DNA of 64,000 nucleotides from Rhizobium sp. CF080. GTDB lineage: Bacteria > Pseudomonadota > Alphaproteobacteria > Rhizobiales > Rhizobiaceae. Both the position numbers and the translations under genes were made by a program. Of the stretch, positions 54,683 through 63,163 are shown one piece after another. Location of the stretch: positions 1,488,001-1,552,000 of the forward strand of contig NZ_AKKC02000004.1 in assembly GCF_000282095.2 (NCBI RefSeq). Direction: 5' to 3'. Below the pieces are notes generated by a model, which searched no databases, was not told where the DNA came from, and saw only the letters and a program-made list of their open reading frames with translations. Positions within the stretch are counted from its first letter, which is position 1. Each line of letters begins with the position of its first letter.

Positions 54683-55801
54683 TCAGGCCGGAATCTTTTC
54701 CACCAGCTCGGAAGCGAGGGATATCGCGGCCGCCTGATGGGGCTGTAACGACTGGCCCGCATAGTTGCGGAAGACGTCGAGAAACGGATCGGCGACGCCC
54801 GTCCGGATGCCGCTCAGCTGCTCCAGGACCGCGAGGCCGCAATAGGGAACGTAGGAGGCCGAGTACCCACCTTCATGAGACATGGCCAGCCGGCCCCCGC
54901 AGAGCGTGTCCGCCGCCTGCATCAGGAGCCGCGCCATTTCACGGTAGCTATCGCTGTGCAGCATCATCCGGCCGAACGGGTCGATCGCGGACGCATCGAA
55001 ACCGGAGGAAACCACGATCAGCTCGGGTTTGTAGCGGGCGAGCGCGGGGAGGACGGCCTGCTCGAAGGCGGCCATATAGGCGCCGTGCCCGCTTCCCGGC
55101 GGCAGCGGGATGTTCAGATTGAAGCCCTCGCCGGGTCCTTCGCCGCGTTCCGAGCGGTCACCTCGATCACCGGGAAAGAGCCTTTCCTGATGGATCGAGA
55201 TCGTCAAGACGTCGGGGTCGGCATAGAAGGCGGATTGGGTGCCGTTTCCGTGGTGGACGTCCCAGTCGATCGTGGCGATGCGTCCCATGCCATGAACCTT
55301 TCGCGCCTTCAGGATCGCGACGGGCACGTTTCCGAAAAGGCAGAAGCCAAGCCCGCGATCATGCTCCGCATGGTGTCCCGGCGGGCGCACGAGGGCATAA
55401 CCATTGCTGACTCGGCCGGAAAGAACCGCGTCGACCATCGCGAAGGTTCCGCCGGCAGAAAGGCAGGCGATCTCGAAACTGCCGCGGCCGAAGGGCGTCA
55501 GATAGCTGGCGTCGCCGCCTCGGTCACCGCTCATCGCCTTGATGCGGCTGATATAGTCTCGCGTGTGAAACAGGGCGAGGTCTTCTTCAGTGACCGGTTC
55601 GGCATCGATCCTTGCCAATCTGTCGGAAAGGCCGGAGACTTCGACGAGGTTCTTGAAGCGTCGCTTCGTCGCCGGGTTCTCGGCGTGTTCACCGGGCTCG
55701 ATCGTCGGGCCGGGCGGGTACCATGTCGCCGCATTGCCGGTATCATGCCAGAGATAGAGTTCGTGGAAATTCCAACCGGTCCTTACGCTCCCGCAGCTCA
55801 T
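54683..55801 (-). CDS. Histone deacetylase-family amidohydrolase
   Basis: A 372-aa zinc hydrolase. PPGHHAEHDRGLGFCLFGN holds the catalytic His pair, DWDVHHGNGTQ the zinc Asp-x-His, GFDASAIDPFG the second zinc Asp, and EGGYS the transition-state Tyr. Bacterial members deacetylate polyamines, acetoin-pathway proteins or other N-acyl compounds. Start overlaps the RraA-like stop as ATGA, so the two are co-translated. Substrate could be an N-acyl amine linked to the nearby hydrolases. Confidence 0.93.
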   Translation of the reverse strand: MSCGSVRTGWNFHELYLWHDTGNAATWYPPGPTIEPGEHAENPATKRRFKNLVEVSGLSDRLARIDAEPVTEEDLALFHTRDYISRIKAMSGDRGGDASYLTPFGRGSFEIACLSAGGTFAMVDAVLSGRVSNGYALVRPPGHHAEHDRGLGFCLFGNVPVAILKARKVHGMGRIATIDWDVHHGNGTQSAFYADPDVLTISIHQERLFPGDRGDRSERGEGPGEGFNLNIPLPPGSGHGAYMAAFEQAVLPALARYKPELIVVSSGFDASAIDPFGRMMLHSDSYREMARLLMQAADTLCGGRLAMSHEGGYSASYVPYCGLAVLEQLSGIRTGVADPFLDVFRNYAGQSLQPHQAAAISLASELVEKIPA

Positions 55802-56472
55802 GCCCGCCTCGGCGTCAGATTGCCTTCGACGAGTCGCGTGGCGCCGCTGATATCCGGCAGGAACTCGCCCTTCCGCAACCTTTCGAGCAGCAGAATCTCA
55901 TCCTCCTGATCGGCGATCGCTTCGCGAGCGATCGCCTCGGCTTTCGAAGGATCGAGCACCACGACCCCGCTTTCGTCCGCGAGGATCGCATCTCCGGGGC
56001 GGATGACCTGTCCGCCAACCGTCACCGGGACATTGATCTCTCCGTCCAGGCCGAGCAGTTTGGTGGTAATGGAGGAAGGGCCGCGGCACCAGACCGGAAG
56101 GCCGATCTTCCGGATTTCCGCCAGATCGGTCGACGGACCGTCGATCGCCGCGCCCGCTATGCCGGCGATCTTCATCGCATGGGAAACGGCTCCGCCCCAG
56201 CAGGCATGGCGCGTATCGCCGCAACGTTCGATGACGACGAAATCGCCCGGCCGCACCAGTTTGGTCAGGTAGTGAACGATGGTCGAATCCGCATGGGGCG
56301 TCCGCACGGTGACGGCCGTTCCGGCGACCCTCGCATTTCCGATCACGGCGGCAATGCCCCGATCCACGAAACCGGAATGGAAGAAATGCCCGATGGTCCC
56401 GGTCTCGGCGCATTCGAGCAGTTTGACGAGTTCCGGATCGAGGCGCGGCGGCATTTCGTTGATCGTGAACAT
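55798..56472 (-). CDS. RraA-like protein (HMG/oxaloacetate aldolase family)
   Basis: A 224-aa protein. GDTRHACWGG and AIDGPSTDLAEIRKIGLPVW match the RraA/HMG aldolase core, but the usual Arg of GxxRD (Arg-Asp metal/substrate pair) is Ser-Thr here while the Asp is kept. The family splits 4-hydroxy-4-methyl-2-oxoglutarate or decarboxylates oxaloacetate; RNase E inhibition is a separate activity of E. coli RraA. Loss of the Arg suggests a changed substrate or reaction. Confidence 0.85.
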   Translation of the reverse strand: MFTINEMPPRLDPELVKLLECAETGTIGHFFHSGFVDRGIAAVIGNARVAGTAVTVRTPHADSTIVHYLTKLVRPGDFVVIERCGDTRHACWGGAVSHAMKIAGIAGAAIDGPSTDLAEIRKIGLPVWCRGPSSITTKLLGLDGEINVPVTVGGQVIRPGDAILADESGVVVLDPSKAEAIAREAIADQEDEILLLERLRKGEFLPDISGATRLVEGNLTPRRA

Positions 56473-56607
56473 GGTTCCTCGTTTGCTGAAGGCTGATGAA
56501 TAACGCGATCCAGAGGGATCGCGGCTCTGAGCCTGCGTGAGGCAATCCGTGAAATCAAACGAGAAATACTGGGCGCCGGCGACAAGAATTTCCGTTGATC
56601 GGCCGGC
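56473..56607. other. Region upstream of rraA-hdac pair
   Basis: Contains the probable promoter of the minus-strand rraA-hdac genes, next to transposase debris. No clear -35/-10 pair was picked. Confidence 0.3.
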
Positions 56608-56940
56608 TCAGGCTGCAGAAATCACCTTCTCGTCCAGCCTGTCATTGACGGTGAGGGCTTCCGATGCCCGCCGGACGATGACGGTTTCGGATGCACAACC
56701 GATCAGACCTGCCGGCTGTGGATGCCCATGCCGGCAAGGACTCCATGTGATTGGCGATTGCTGCATGGGCTGGATCTTCATGGCGATGCGGAACCAGTCA
56801 ATGATGTGGGTGGTAGGCTTCGGCATGCATTTGGCAGGCGTTGCAGGATTTCAGTATCGTCCGGGATCACGGTGAAGCCGCCAAAGCCGCGATACCCTTC
56901 ACTCCGACCGCCGACCACGATCACATCGGGTCATGACGAA
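56608..56940 (-). pseudogene. Decayed transposase fragment
   Basis: The minus-strand frame opening at 56826 reads PTTHIIDWFRIAMKIQPMQQ, closely like the DWFHIxMR catalytic segment of ISKra4-type transposases as I know them. Just upstream (about 56830-56940) a different frame reads VIVVGGRSEGYRGFGG and DDTEILQRLPNA, which would join it through a frameshift. Downstream the similarity stops. No intact ends or inverted repeats were seen, so it is a relic. Confidence 0.5.
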
Positions 56941-57010
56941 CTCGAAGTTTCGAGCCGAATTGAGTTCGGCGCTGAGAACATGCGCTGTGTAACCGACGAT
57001 ATTTCTTCAG

Positions 57011-57295
57011 TTACCGCCGCCAGAAGCTGCGGCGGCCTCCGCCCCGTGTGACAGATATAATCAACAGGAGAATGATGGCGCCGATTGTGGCGTTGGCGAT
57101 CGCCGGAACGATCCCGGATCCCAACGCGATGTGCAGTTGAGGAAGTAACCAGCTGCCGATCAGAGCGCCAACAATGCCAATAGCCATATCCGCGATAAGG
57201 CCGAAACCCGCTCCGCGAACGATCTGGCCTGCCAGCCATCCGGCGACTACCCCTACAAGCAATATGACGAGAAGGCTTTCCGTATTAAGGTTCAT
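57011..57295 (-). CDS. GlsB/YeaQ/YmgE-family membrane protein
   Basis: A 94-aa protein with three hydrophobic helices: LLVILLVGVVAGWLAGQIV, the glycine-rich GFGLIADMAIGIVGALIGS, and ATIGAIILLLIISV. This is the typical transglycosylase-associated/stress-response membrane family. ATG at 57295 is taken over 57316 because it starts the family-like sequence. Often stress-induced; no neighbour link is apparent. Confidence 0.9.
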   Translation of the reverse strand: MNLNTESLLVILLVGVVAGWLAGQIVRGAGFGLIADMAIGIVGALIGSWLLPQLHIALGSGIVPAIANATIGAIILLLIISVTRGGGRRSFWRR

Positions 57296-57316
57296 GATCT
57301 TCCTCCTAATGCCCAA

Positions 57317-57649
57317 GGCCCCGACGTAAGATCGATAACTATTTGGGTGCCGGCTTGATTACTCCCATCAACTCATCAGTTGCTCCAACGTTCCGGATGG
57401 CGGCAGAGGTTTTGGGCGGCTTGTCGCCACTCGGTAGGATTTGCAAAGAGTAAATCGGCCGCGCCAGGAAGTCAGCGATAGAGATCAACTAACCTGATCT
57501 GCTAAAGATCGGTCACTGCGAACGGAGCGCGACACCCAGGATCTGCCCCCTGGACCGGGCGCCATTTCAATTTCGTTTGCATGCGCGCTCATAGCAATGA
57601 CGTCGCTAACAGCGGATGATTCACGCAAATTGAGGAAGATCCATCCGCT
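57317..57649. other. Intergenic region, nothing clear
   Basis: About 330 bases between the GlsB-like gene and the AlgJ-like gene, both on the minus strand. It should include the GlsB promoter and the end of the polysaccharide operon. No ORF or strong hairpin was seen. Confidence 0.35.
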
Positions 57650-58798
57650 TCAGTACGCCACCTCATCAAAATAGCGAAGTGGCATTTCCCATATAACATA
57701 CTTGAGTTGCTTCTGCCGGGGGAGGTTCTCGTTGAGGAAGGTTTCCATAGGGGCGAACGGCCCTTTTCCTTCCTCAGCGAAATTGATAACATCAACTTTC
57801 GCCTCTGCCTTCAACTGGGCTTCGAAGCTCCATTTGGCGTTGGCGCTGTAGCTAGAGCCCACCATCGCTACCTCCGCGCCCCCATCCTCGTCGGATATCA
57901 GGTCGTCAAGGCTGGCATCCGCGGTCACGGCGGAAAGCGATGTGAGACGATCGCCGGGCATGGGAACGAAGGGGTCAAAGATCGAGAACTTGGCGAACTT
58001 GTAAAGGTCACCCATGTGCACAATCTCTTCTTCTGGCTTCAGTGTGAATTCCTTGTGCTTCAGCGCGGGACGATGCGCCAGCACCTGAGCGACTGAACGA
58101 GCGGCCACACCAGCACCGTGCACAGTCCAGTGAGTGTCGGACTTCAGGAAGACCGGTTTTTGTTCACGAGCATGTAGGAAGGCCTTGCGCAGGTCAGGAA
58201 CCGGTGCACCCATAGTGATCAGCCGGAGCCGCACGTTCTCATAGTAGTGCTCACGTGACGACGGCATGGCAACACTGCCGAGCTTATCACGATAGATGTC
58301 CGCCTTTTCCGGGACCAAAAGAAGAATAGGCGCGACACCGGCCTCTCTTAGCGTGGAAAGCGTGTCCTCGACAAAGCCTAAATGCTTTTCAAGCATGCTC
58401 GAGGAATTGCGGTTCCAACTGAATTCCTCATCACTGAAGAACCAGTCGTCGCTCCCCTTGATCAGTCCCTTGCGAGCTTCGCCAAATACCTTGAAGCTTA
58501 CGAGATTCAACAGGCCTGTGGAGAAGGCACGAATTGGGAAGACGTCTTTGTAGATCCTCTCGACCGCCAATGCCTCTCGCCCCTGGATGACATCGGCGAG
58601 GGAACGCTTCGACTGCCGATGCTCAGCCATCTCCTTGCTATTCCAGAAATGACTGAGGACGGCAACGCCGCAAGCAAACATGATGAAGATCGACAGAGCC
58701 GGCAGATAGGCTAGTTTCCCCTTCAAACCAAGCTTGTCTTTTTTCGACGCCAGAGCATCTATTTCACCGGAAGTGACGACCTGAGTAATCTCGTCCAT
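57650..58798 (-). CDS. algJ: AlgJ-like O-acetyltransferase (SGNH-hydrolase-like)
   Basis: A 382-aa membrane-anchored protein. One helix at about 30-50 (YLPALSIFIMFACGVAVLS), then a periplasmic domain with DTHW at 221-224 (Asp and His of the catalytic set) and VGSSYSANAKW near 312 with the probable Ser nucleophile. AlgJ and AlgX move acetyl groups to alginate outside the cell. ATG at 58798, 13 bases after the AlgI stop. Last gene of the operon. Confidence 0.85.
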   Translation of the reverse strand: MDEITQVVTSGEIDALASKKDKLGLKGKLAYLPALSIFIMFACGVAVLSHFWNSKEMAEHRQSKRSLADVIQGREALAVERIYKDVFPIRAFSTGLLNLVSFKVFGEARKGLIKGSDDWFFSDEEFSWNRNSSSMLEKHLGFVEDTLSTLREAGVAPILLLVPEKADIYRDKLGSVAMPSSREHYYENVRLRLITMGAPVPDLRKAFLHAREQKPVFLKSDTHWTVHGAGVAARSVAQVLAHRPALKHKEFTLKPEEEIVHMGDLYKFAKFSIFDPFVPMPGDRLTSLSAVTADASLDDLISDEDGGAEVAMVGSSYSANAKWSFEAQLKAEAKVDVINFAEEGKGPFAPMETFLNENLPRQKQLKYVIWEMPLRYFDEVAY

Positions 58799-58811
58799 AC
58801 TTGGCCTCTCC

Positions 58812-60248
58812 TTAGAACTGGAAATAGAGGAAGGGTGTGTCGCTATCCGCGACGAGCTTAACGATCGCGGCCAAGCCGAGAAGGGTTGCGGTAACCCCCA
58901 GGACGGGGTTGACATATGGGTAGTCGATCCCTTCGACGGACACCAGTTCCGTGGTCGTTTTCAGTCTGAAGAACCGGCGCAATTGCGGCTCGCCAAGGGC
59001 CGTGAGAACGCCGACGACCATCAGCAGAAATCCAAAGTTCGGAAACTCCCAAGCATAGTCGCTGCGCATACCAAATCCATTCCATCCGACCATGCCGGCA
59101 AGCATGCTCGTCGCCTCGGCCATATTGGCCGCCCGGAAGAAAACCCAGCCGATCACAACGAGCAGCATGGTGAAGAACCAGGACGAAACGCGAAAGGGCG
59201 CATTGGCCGAAACCTTGAAATAGCGCTCCACCGCAAGCCAGAAGCCGTGCCAAGCCCCCCAAACAAGGAAGGTCGTGTTTGCTCCATGCCACAAGCCTCC
59301 AAGGACCATGGTGGCCGCCAAGTTGAAATAGGTACGCCCAACACCTTTCCGGTTGCCGCCCAGCGAGATGTAGAGATAGTCGCGCAGCCAACTCGAGAGA
59401 GAAATGTGCCAGCGGCGCCAGAAATCCGTAATGTTGACGGACCTGTAGGGCGCGTCGAAGTTCTCGACAAAATGGAAACCTACCATCATGCCGAGTCCGA
59501 TCGCCATCGACGAATAGCCGGAGAAATCGAAATAGAGCTGGAGCGTGTATGCTATGGCGCCAAGCCAGCTCTCCGCCATGGTCGGATTTGGGATCGAAAA
59601 GGCCGCGTCGGCGATCGGAGCGATCGAGTCGGCAATAAGCACTTTTTTCGCAAGCCCCGTCAGGAAGCGCATTGCTCCATAGTTGAACTTCGTCCAGTTG
59701 TGAACACGGCCATAGAATTGCTCGGCCAGGTCAGAAAAGCGTAACACCGGACCGGCGATCTGATGCGGAAAAAAGGCGATGAAAGCCGCATAGTCAACGA
59801 AGGTCCGCGACGGTTCGAGATCACGCCGATAGACATCGACGACATAACTGATGTTGTGGAAGATGTAGAAGGAGATGCCAATCGGCAGTATGACGTGCGG
59901 CAAGGACCAGCTGTAGGGAGTGCCCTGATTGAACAGATAAGCGCTGCTGTCAGCGAAGAAGTTGAAATACTTAAAATAGAAGAGCAAGGCGAGATCGCAG
60001 ACGACGGTCGCGACCAGGAGCAGTTTTCGCCTTTGTGACGTTTGTGCCCCGTGGACGGAAAGAGCCGCGCAATAGTTGAACGCTGTTGTGGCCAGCATCA
60101 GCAGAGAAAAATCCACCCGCCACCACGCATAAAAGCAGTAGGAGCCGATCAGGATGAAATAGGACCTGTATCGGACCGGGCAGGCGTAATAGAGCGCGAG
60201 GAACAGCGTCAGATAGACGAAAATGAAGATGACCGACGAAAAGACCAT
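58812..60248 (-). CDS. algI: MBOAT-family O-acyltransferase AlgI
   Basis: A 478-aa multi-pass membrane protein. WHISLSSWLRDYLYISLGGNRKG and GGLWHGANTTFLVWGAWHGFWLA hold the conserved MBOAT His residues. AlgI passes acetyl from a cytoplasmic donor across the membrane to AlgJ-type transferases. Length and order (algI then algJ) match alginate O-acetylation modules, though the pair also serves other polymers. Confidence 0.93.
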   Translation of the reverse strand: MVFSSVIFIFVYLTLFLALYYACPVRYRSYFILIGSYCFYAWWRVDFSLLMLATTAFNYCAALSVHGAQTSQRRKLLLVATVVCDLALLFYFKYFNFFADSSAYLFNQGTPYSWSLPHVILPIGISFYIFHNISYVVDVYRRDLEPSRTFVDYAAFIAFFPHQIAGPVLRFSDLAEQFYGRVHNWTKFNYGAMRFLTGLAKKVLIADSIAPIADAAFSIPNPTMAESWLGAIAYTLQLYFDFSGYSSMAIGLGMMVGFHFVENFDAPYRSVNITDFWRRWHISLSSWLRDYLYISLGGNRKGVGRTYFNLAATMVLGGLWHGANTTFLVWGAWHGFWLAVERYFKVSANAPFRVSSWFFTMLLVVIGWVFFRAANMAEATSMLAGMVGWNGFGMRSDYAWEFPNFGFLLMVVGVLTALGEPQLRRFFRLKTTTELVSVEGIDYPYVNPVLGVTATLLGLAAIVKLVADSDTPFLYFQF

Positions 60249-60481
60249 GTCCCCAACCTCCTAGCTCTGGCGGGAACTCGGGCGGTGACCCGCTCGACTC
60301 GATACGTGCGACATAACCTCCTGCGAGACCGAGTAAACCGGGCATTCGGGCAAAGCTGCGCCCTCATCGTCAGAAGCAAGATCAGTGGCCAAGTTGATGT
60401 CCTCATTCGTGACTGCTAACCGGTGGCGAGCGCGCCGATCGGCCTATCGGGTCAAAACAGACCGGCAAAAAAGGCCGGAAT
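60249..60481. other. Short intergenic gap in the polysaccharide operon
   Basis: A 233-base gap between the AGE-family gene and algI on the same strand, long for an operon. It may hold an internal promoter. No gene or hairpin was assigned. Confidence 0.35.
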
Positions 60482-61672
60482 TCACTGTAACTGTTTTAGG
60501 GTTGCGTCGACTTCGTAGATCGAGCAAAGGATGTGGTAGAAACTGCTGGCAGGCGCAGGCTCGTTAACAAACTGCCCGCTCGGCGGGAGCTTGTCGTACC
60601 AGAGCCCGGGAATGTCGGTGGCAAGGAATTTGCGTAACGCCACCCCGGCCTTCGCCGCCTGGCGGAGATAGTAAGTCCGTAACGCGCCGTGGCTGATCTG
60701 GGCCAGCAGGGCGGCGGCCTTCAGCCACTCTGTCTGCGGCCAAAGTCTGGCGACGTGATCGGAAATCGAAAAATCGTCAAACAGCCCCATGAAGGCCACC
60801 TGTCGCTCCTCGCAGACACCGTGTTCGATGCCAATTTCGAAAAGCCGCTCGGCAGCCGCAATTGCCTCCGGGGCATTGCGCGCAATCCCCCAGCGGGTCA
60901 GAAGCCATGCCCATTCGAATTGATGGCCGGTCTCGACGATCCGTCCCTTGTCACCGGGAAACGGTTTCCAATCGCGGTCGAAGAACTCCCTGAGAGCACC
61001 GCTCCCCTGATCGATGAACCGCGTCATCGCAAGATTGGCGATTTCATCCGCCAATGTAATCCAGGGTGTAGGATCGGCAGCCATTGTCTCCCAGGCGAGG
61101 CAGGCCTCGAAGAGATGCATGTGCGGATTGGAGCACAACGGCAGCTTGACCGGGCGGCCTTCCTCGAACCCCGCATCTGGATGGGCATATTCCGCCTTCA
61201 ACTTGGCGAGCAGGATGCGCGCCTTTTGCTCCATCGCGTCCTTCTCTTGGGGGATGGACAGGCCCAACTGGGAAAAAGCGAAGAGGGCGAAAGCCTGATT
61301 ATAGAGGTCGAAGCTCTCGTCAATCATATCACCAGAGGGGGACGCGACACTACCGAAGAACGCGTCGTCCCTGCGGTAGACGCGCTCAAACCACGAGAAG
61401 CCGTGCTGGATCAGTTCGCGCCAATCGACAAGCACATTGCGCCCGCCCGCTGCCGCAAAGCAGTAGATCTGCCGCGGATGCACCCGAGCCCTCCGATTGT
61501 CCGCCACGCAAGGTGTCCCATCCAGCGCAACCCGTTCGAAAAAGCCCCCAGCTTGCCGGTCGTATCCGACCTCGAACCAGAGCGGCAGCGCGCTATCGTG
61601 CAGCCAGTCGCGCAAGAGAGAGACTTCGTCCGAAAAGGCGGCCAAGGCCCGCGCATACTCAGCGTCCAACAT
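60482..61672 (-). CDS. AGE-family isomerase/epimerase (mannose/N-acylglucosamine type)
   Basis: A 396-aa (alpha/alpha)6-barrel protein. Family marks include the ESFDLYNQAFALFAFSQLG segment, the HMHLFEACLAWE segment and VETGHQFEWAWLLTRW, with the catalytic histidines in HMHLFEA and GHQFEW. It interconverts mannose/fructose or their derivatives. Beside a phosphomannomutase it may supply mannose-6-phosphate, in place of an AlgA-type isomerase. Starts 16 bases after the AlgK-like stop. Confidence 0.88.
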   Translation of the reverse strand: MLDAEYARALAAFSDEVSLLRDWLHDSALPLWFEVGYDRQAGGFFERVALDGTPCVADNRRARVHPRQIYCFAAAGGRNVLVDWRELIQHGFSWFERVYRRDDAFFGSVASPSGDMIDESFDLYNQAFALFAFSQLGLSIPQEKDAMEQKARILLAKLKAEYAHPDAGFEEGRPVKLPLCSNPHMHLFEACLAWETMAADPTPWITLADEIANLAMTRFIDQGSGALREFFDRDWKPFPGDKGRIVETGHQFEWAWLLTRWGIARNAPEAIAAAERLFEIGIEHGVCEERQVAFMGLFDDFSISDHVARLWPQTEWLKAAALLAQISHGALRTYYLRQAAKAGVALRKFLATDIPGLWYDKLPPSGQFVNEPAPASSFYHILCSIYEVDATLKQLQ

Positions 61673-61687
61673 TCGCCAATGCTCCCC

Positions 61688-63076
61688 TTAGGTCTTGGAT
61701 TTGAGATAAGTCAAGGCGAAGAGGTCACCCTGTCCGGCCGCCTTGTTAAGATATTGCAGCGCCATCTGCTTGGATTGCGGATCACCACCGTTCTCGTAGA
61801 GATCAACGCCGAGTTCGTATTGCGACTTGGCGTCACCCGCATCGGCTGCCCGTTGCAGCCACTTGCGGCCCTCTGCCCGGTCGGCAGCCTTGAAGCCACC
61901 GATGCGGTAGAGCGAGCTTAGCGAGCGGGCCGCCTCGACATTACCATTTTGTGCCGCTTTGACGACACCGTCGAACAGGATTTCCGCAGCCTTCTGCCCG
62001 GCTTCGGCACGCATGAGCTGAGAGATCATCAGGTCGAGTGCCTCTGACTTGCCTTTGGAATAGGCCTTGACTAGGAGGCTGTTGATTTCGCTCGGCGCGC
62101 CGCGCGTGCTGATGTAGATAGCGGCCAGTTCATAAGATGCGTTCGGATCGTTGTTGCGCGCCGCTGCCTTCAGCGGTTCGAGGATCTTCGCCCGGTCAAG
62201 ATCGGTCTTGGCGCTGCGATAGGCTTCCAGCAACTGCTCTCGCGAGAGTACGTTGACGCCGGCGGCTGTCGCAACGCTGATCAGATAGGATCCGTCGCGC
62301 CCGCCTGAAGTGGCGCGATAGACGCGTGCGGCCAGTTGGCCGGCGCCCTGCTTGTCGAGCTTACGCGCCAGTTCGAGCCAAGCATGACCGAGCTTCGGGT
62401 TGGCACCGCCTTCGAGGCCGAGATAATGGACTCGCGCCTGGCGCAGGGCCCGATCGGCCTTCGATGTCTTGTCCATCCGATAATAATAATCGGAGGCAAG
62501 CGCGACATTTCCGGACTTCTCGGCCCGCTCGGCCAGTTGGCGGAATGCCCTCGTGGCACCCGAGGCCGCAGCTTCATCGAGCCAGGCGTCGGCGGTGCGA
62601 AATTCCTTGCCCCCAATCTCGCCACTATCGAGCAGTTGCGCCAAGAGCAGCCGCGTGTTTGCGTCGGACTTGTCAGCTGTCAGCGGCAGATAAACCGAAC
62701 GGGCGATCATCGGGACATTTTTCGGACGATAGACCCCGTCGAGGTGCGCTTTGACGAGGCGGCGGCCGGCGCTGACATCGCCGACAAGCGCAGCGCGCTC
62801 GAAAGCAGTATAGGCTTCACCACTCTTGCCACGATTAAGCACCAGGTTGGCATAGGCGCGGTTGTAACGGATCACCTCGTCCTTTGCCTTCGCTTGCTGC
62901 GCGGCGTACGAAAGCAACTGTTCCGGATCACGGCGCGACTTGAAGCCCGCCTTCTCGGAACCGATCTGGACCATGGCATCGTCATAAGCAATCTGAGGCG
63001 AACTCGTGCACGCGGCCGCTGAGATCATCGTGGTTCCCACCACAAGCGCCTTACTCAAACTCATAATCTTCTTCAT
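61688..63076 (-). CDS. algK: AlgK-like Sel1/TPR repeat lipoprotein
   Basis: A 462-aa protein with lipoprotein signal (ISAAAC, Cys23). The mature part consists of Sel1-like repeats, for example ASYELAAIYISTRGAPS and KSQYELGVDLYENGGDPQSK. AlgK is the outer-membrane-anchored scaffold that helps place the alginate export porin AlgE. The ATG at 63076 is set by the signal peptide; the upstream 23 codons look noncoding. Neighbouring algI, algJ and a phosphomannomutase support the alginate reading. Confidence 0.8.
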   Translation of the reverse strand: MKKIMSLSKALVVGTTMISAAACTSSPQIAYDDAMVQIGSEKAGFKSRRDPEQLLSYAAQQAKAKDEVIRYNRAYANLVLNRGKSGEAYTAFERAALVGDVSAGRRLVKAHLDGVYRPKNVPMIARSVYLPLTADKSDANTRLLLAQLLDSGEIGGKEFRTADAWLDEAAASGATRAFRQLAERAEKSGNVALASDYYYRMDKTSKADRALRQARVHYLGLEGGANPKLGHAWLELARKLDKQGAGQLAARVYRATSGGRDGSYLISVATAAGVNVLSREQLLEAYRSAKTDLDRAKILEPLKAAARNNDPNASYELAAIYISTRGAPSEINSLLVKAYSKGKSEALDLMISQLMRAEAGQKAAEILFDGVVKAAQNGNVEAARSLSSLYRIGGFKAADRAEGRKWLQRAADAGDAKSQYELGVDLYENGGDPQSKQMALQYLNKAAGQGDLFALTYLKSKT

Positions 63077-63163
63077 TGTCAGTCCACCCTTACCCTCAAA
63101 TGCATCCGCCGGCGGCCTTAACCGATCACGCGTCGGCAGATCCAAACCACCACCAAGCCGGCC

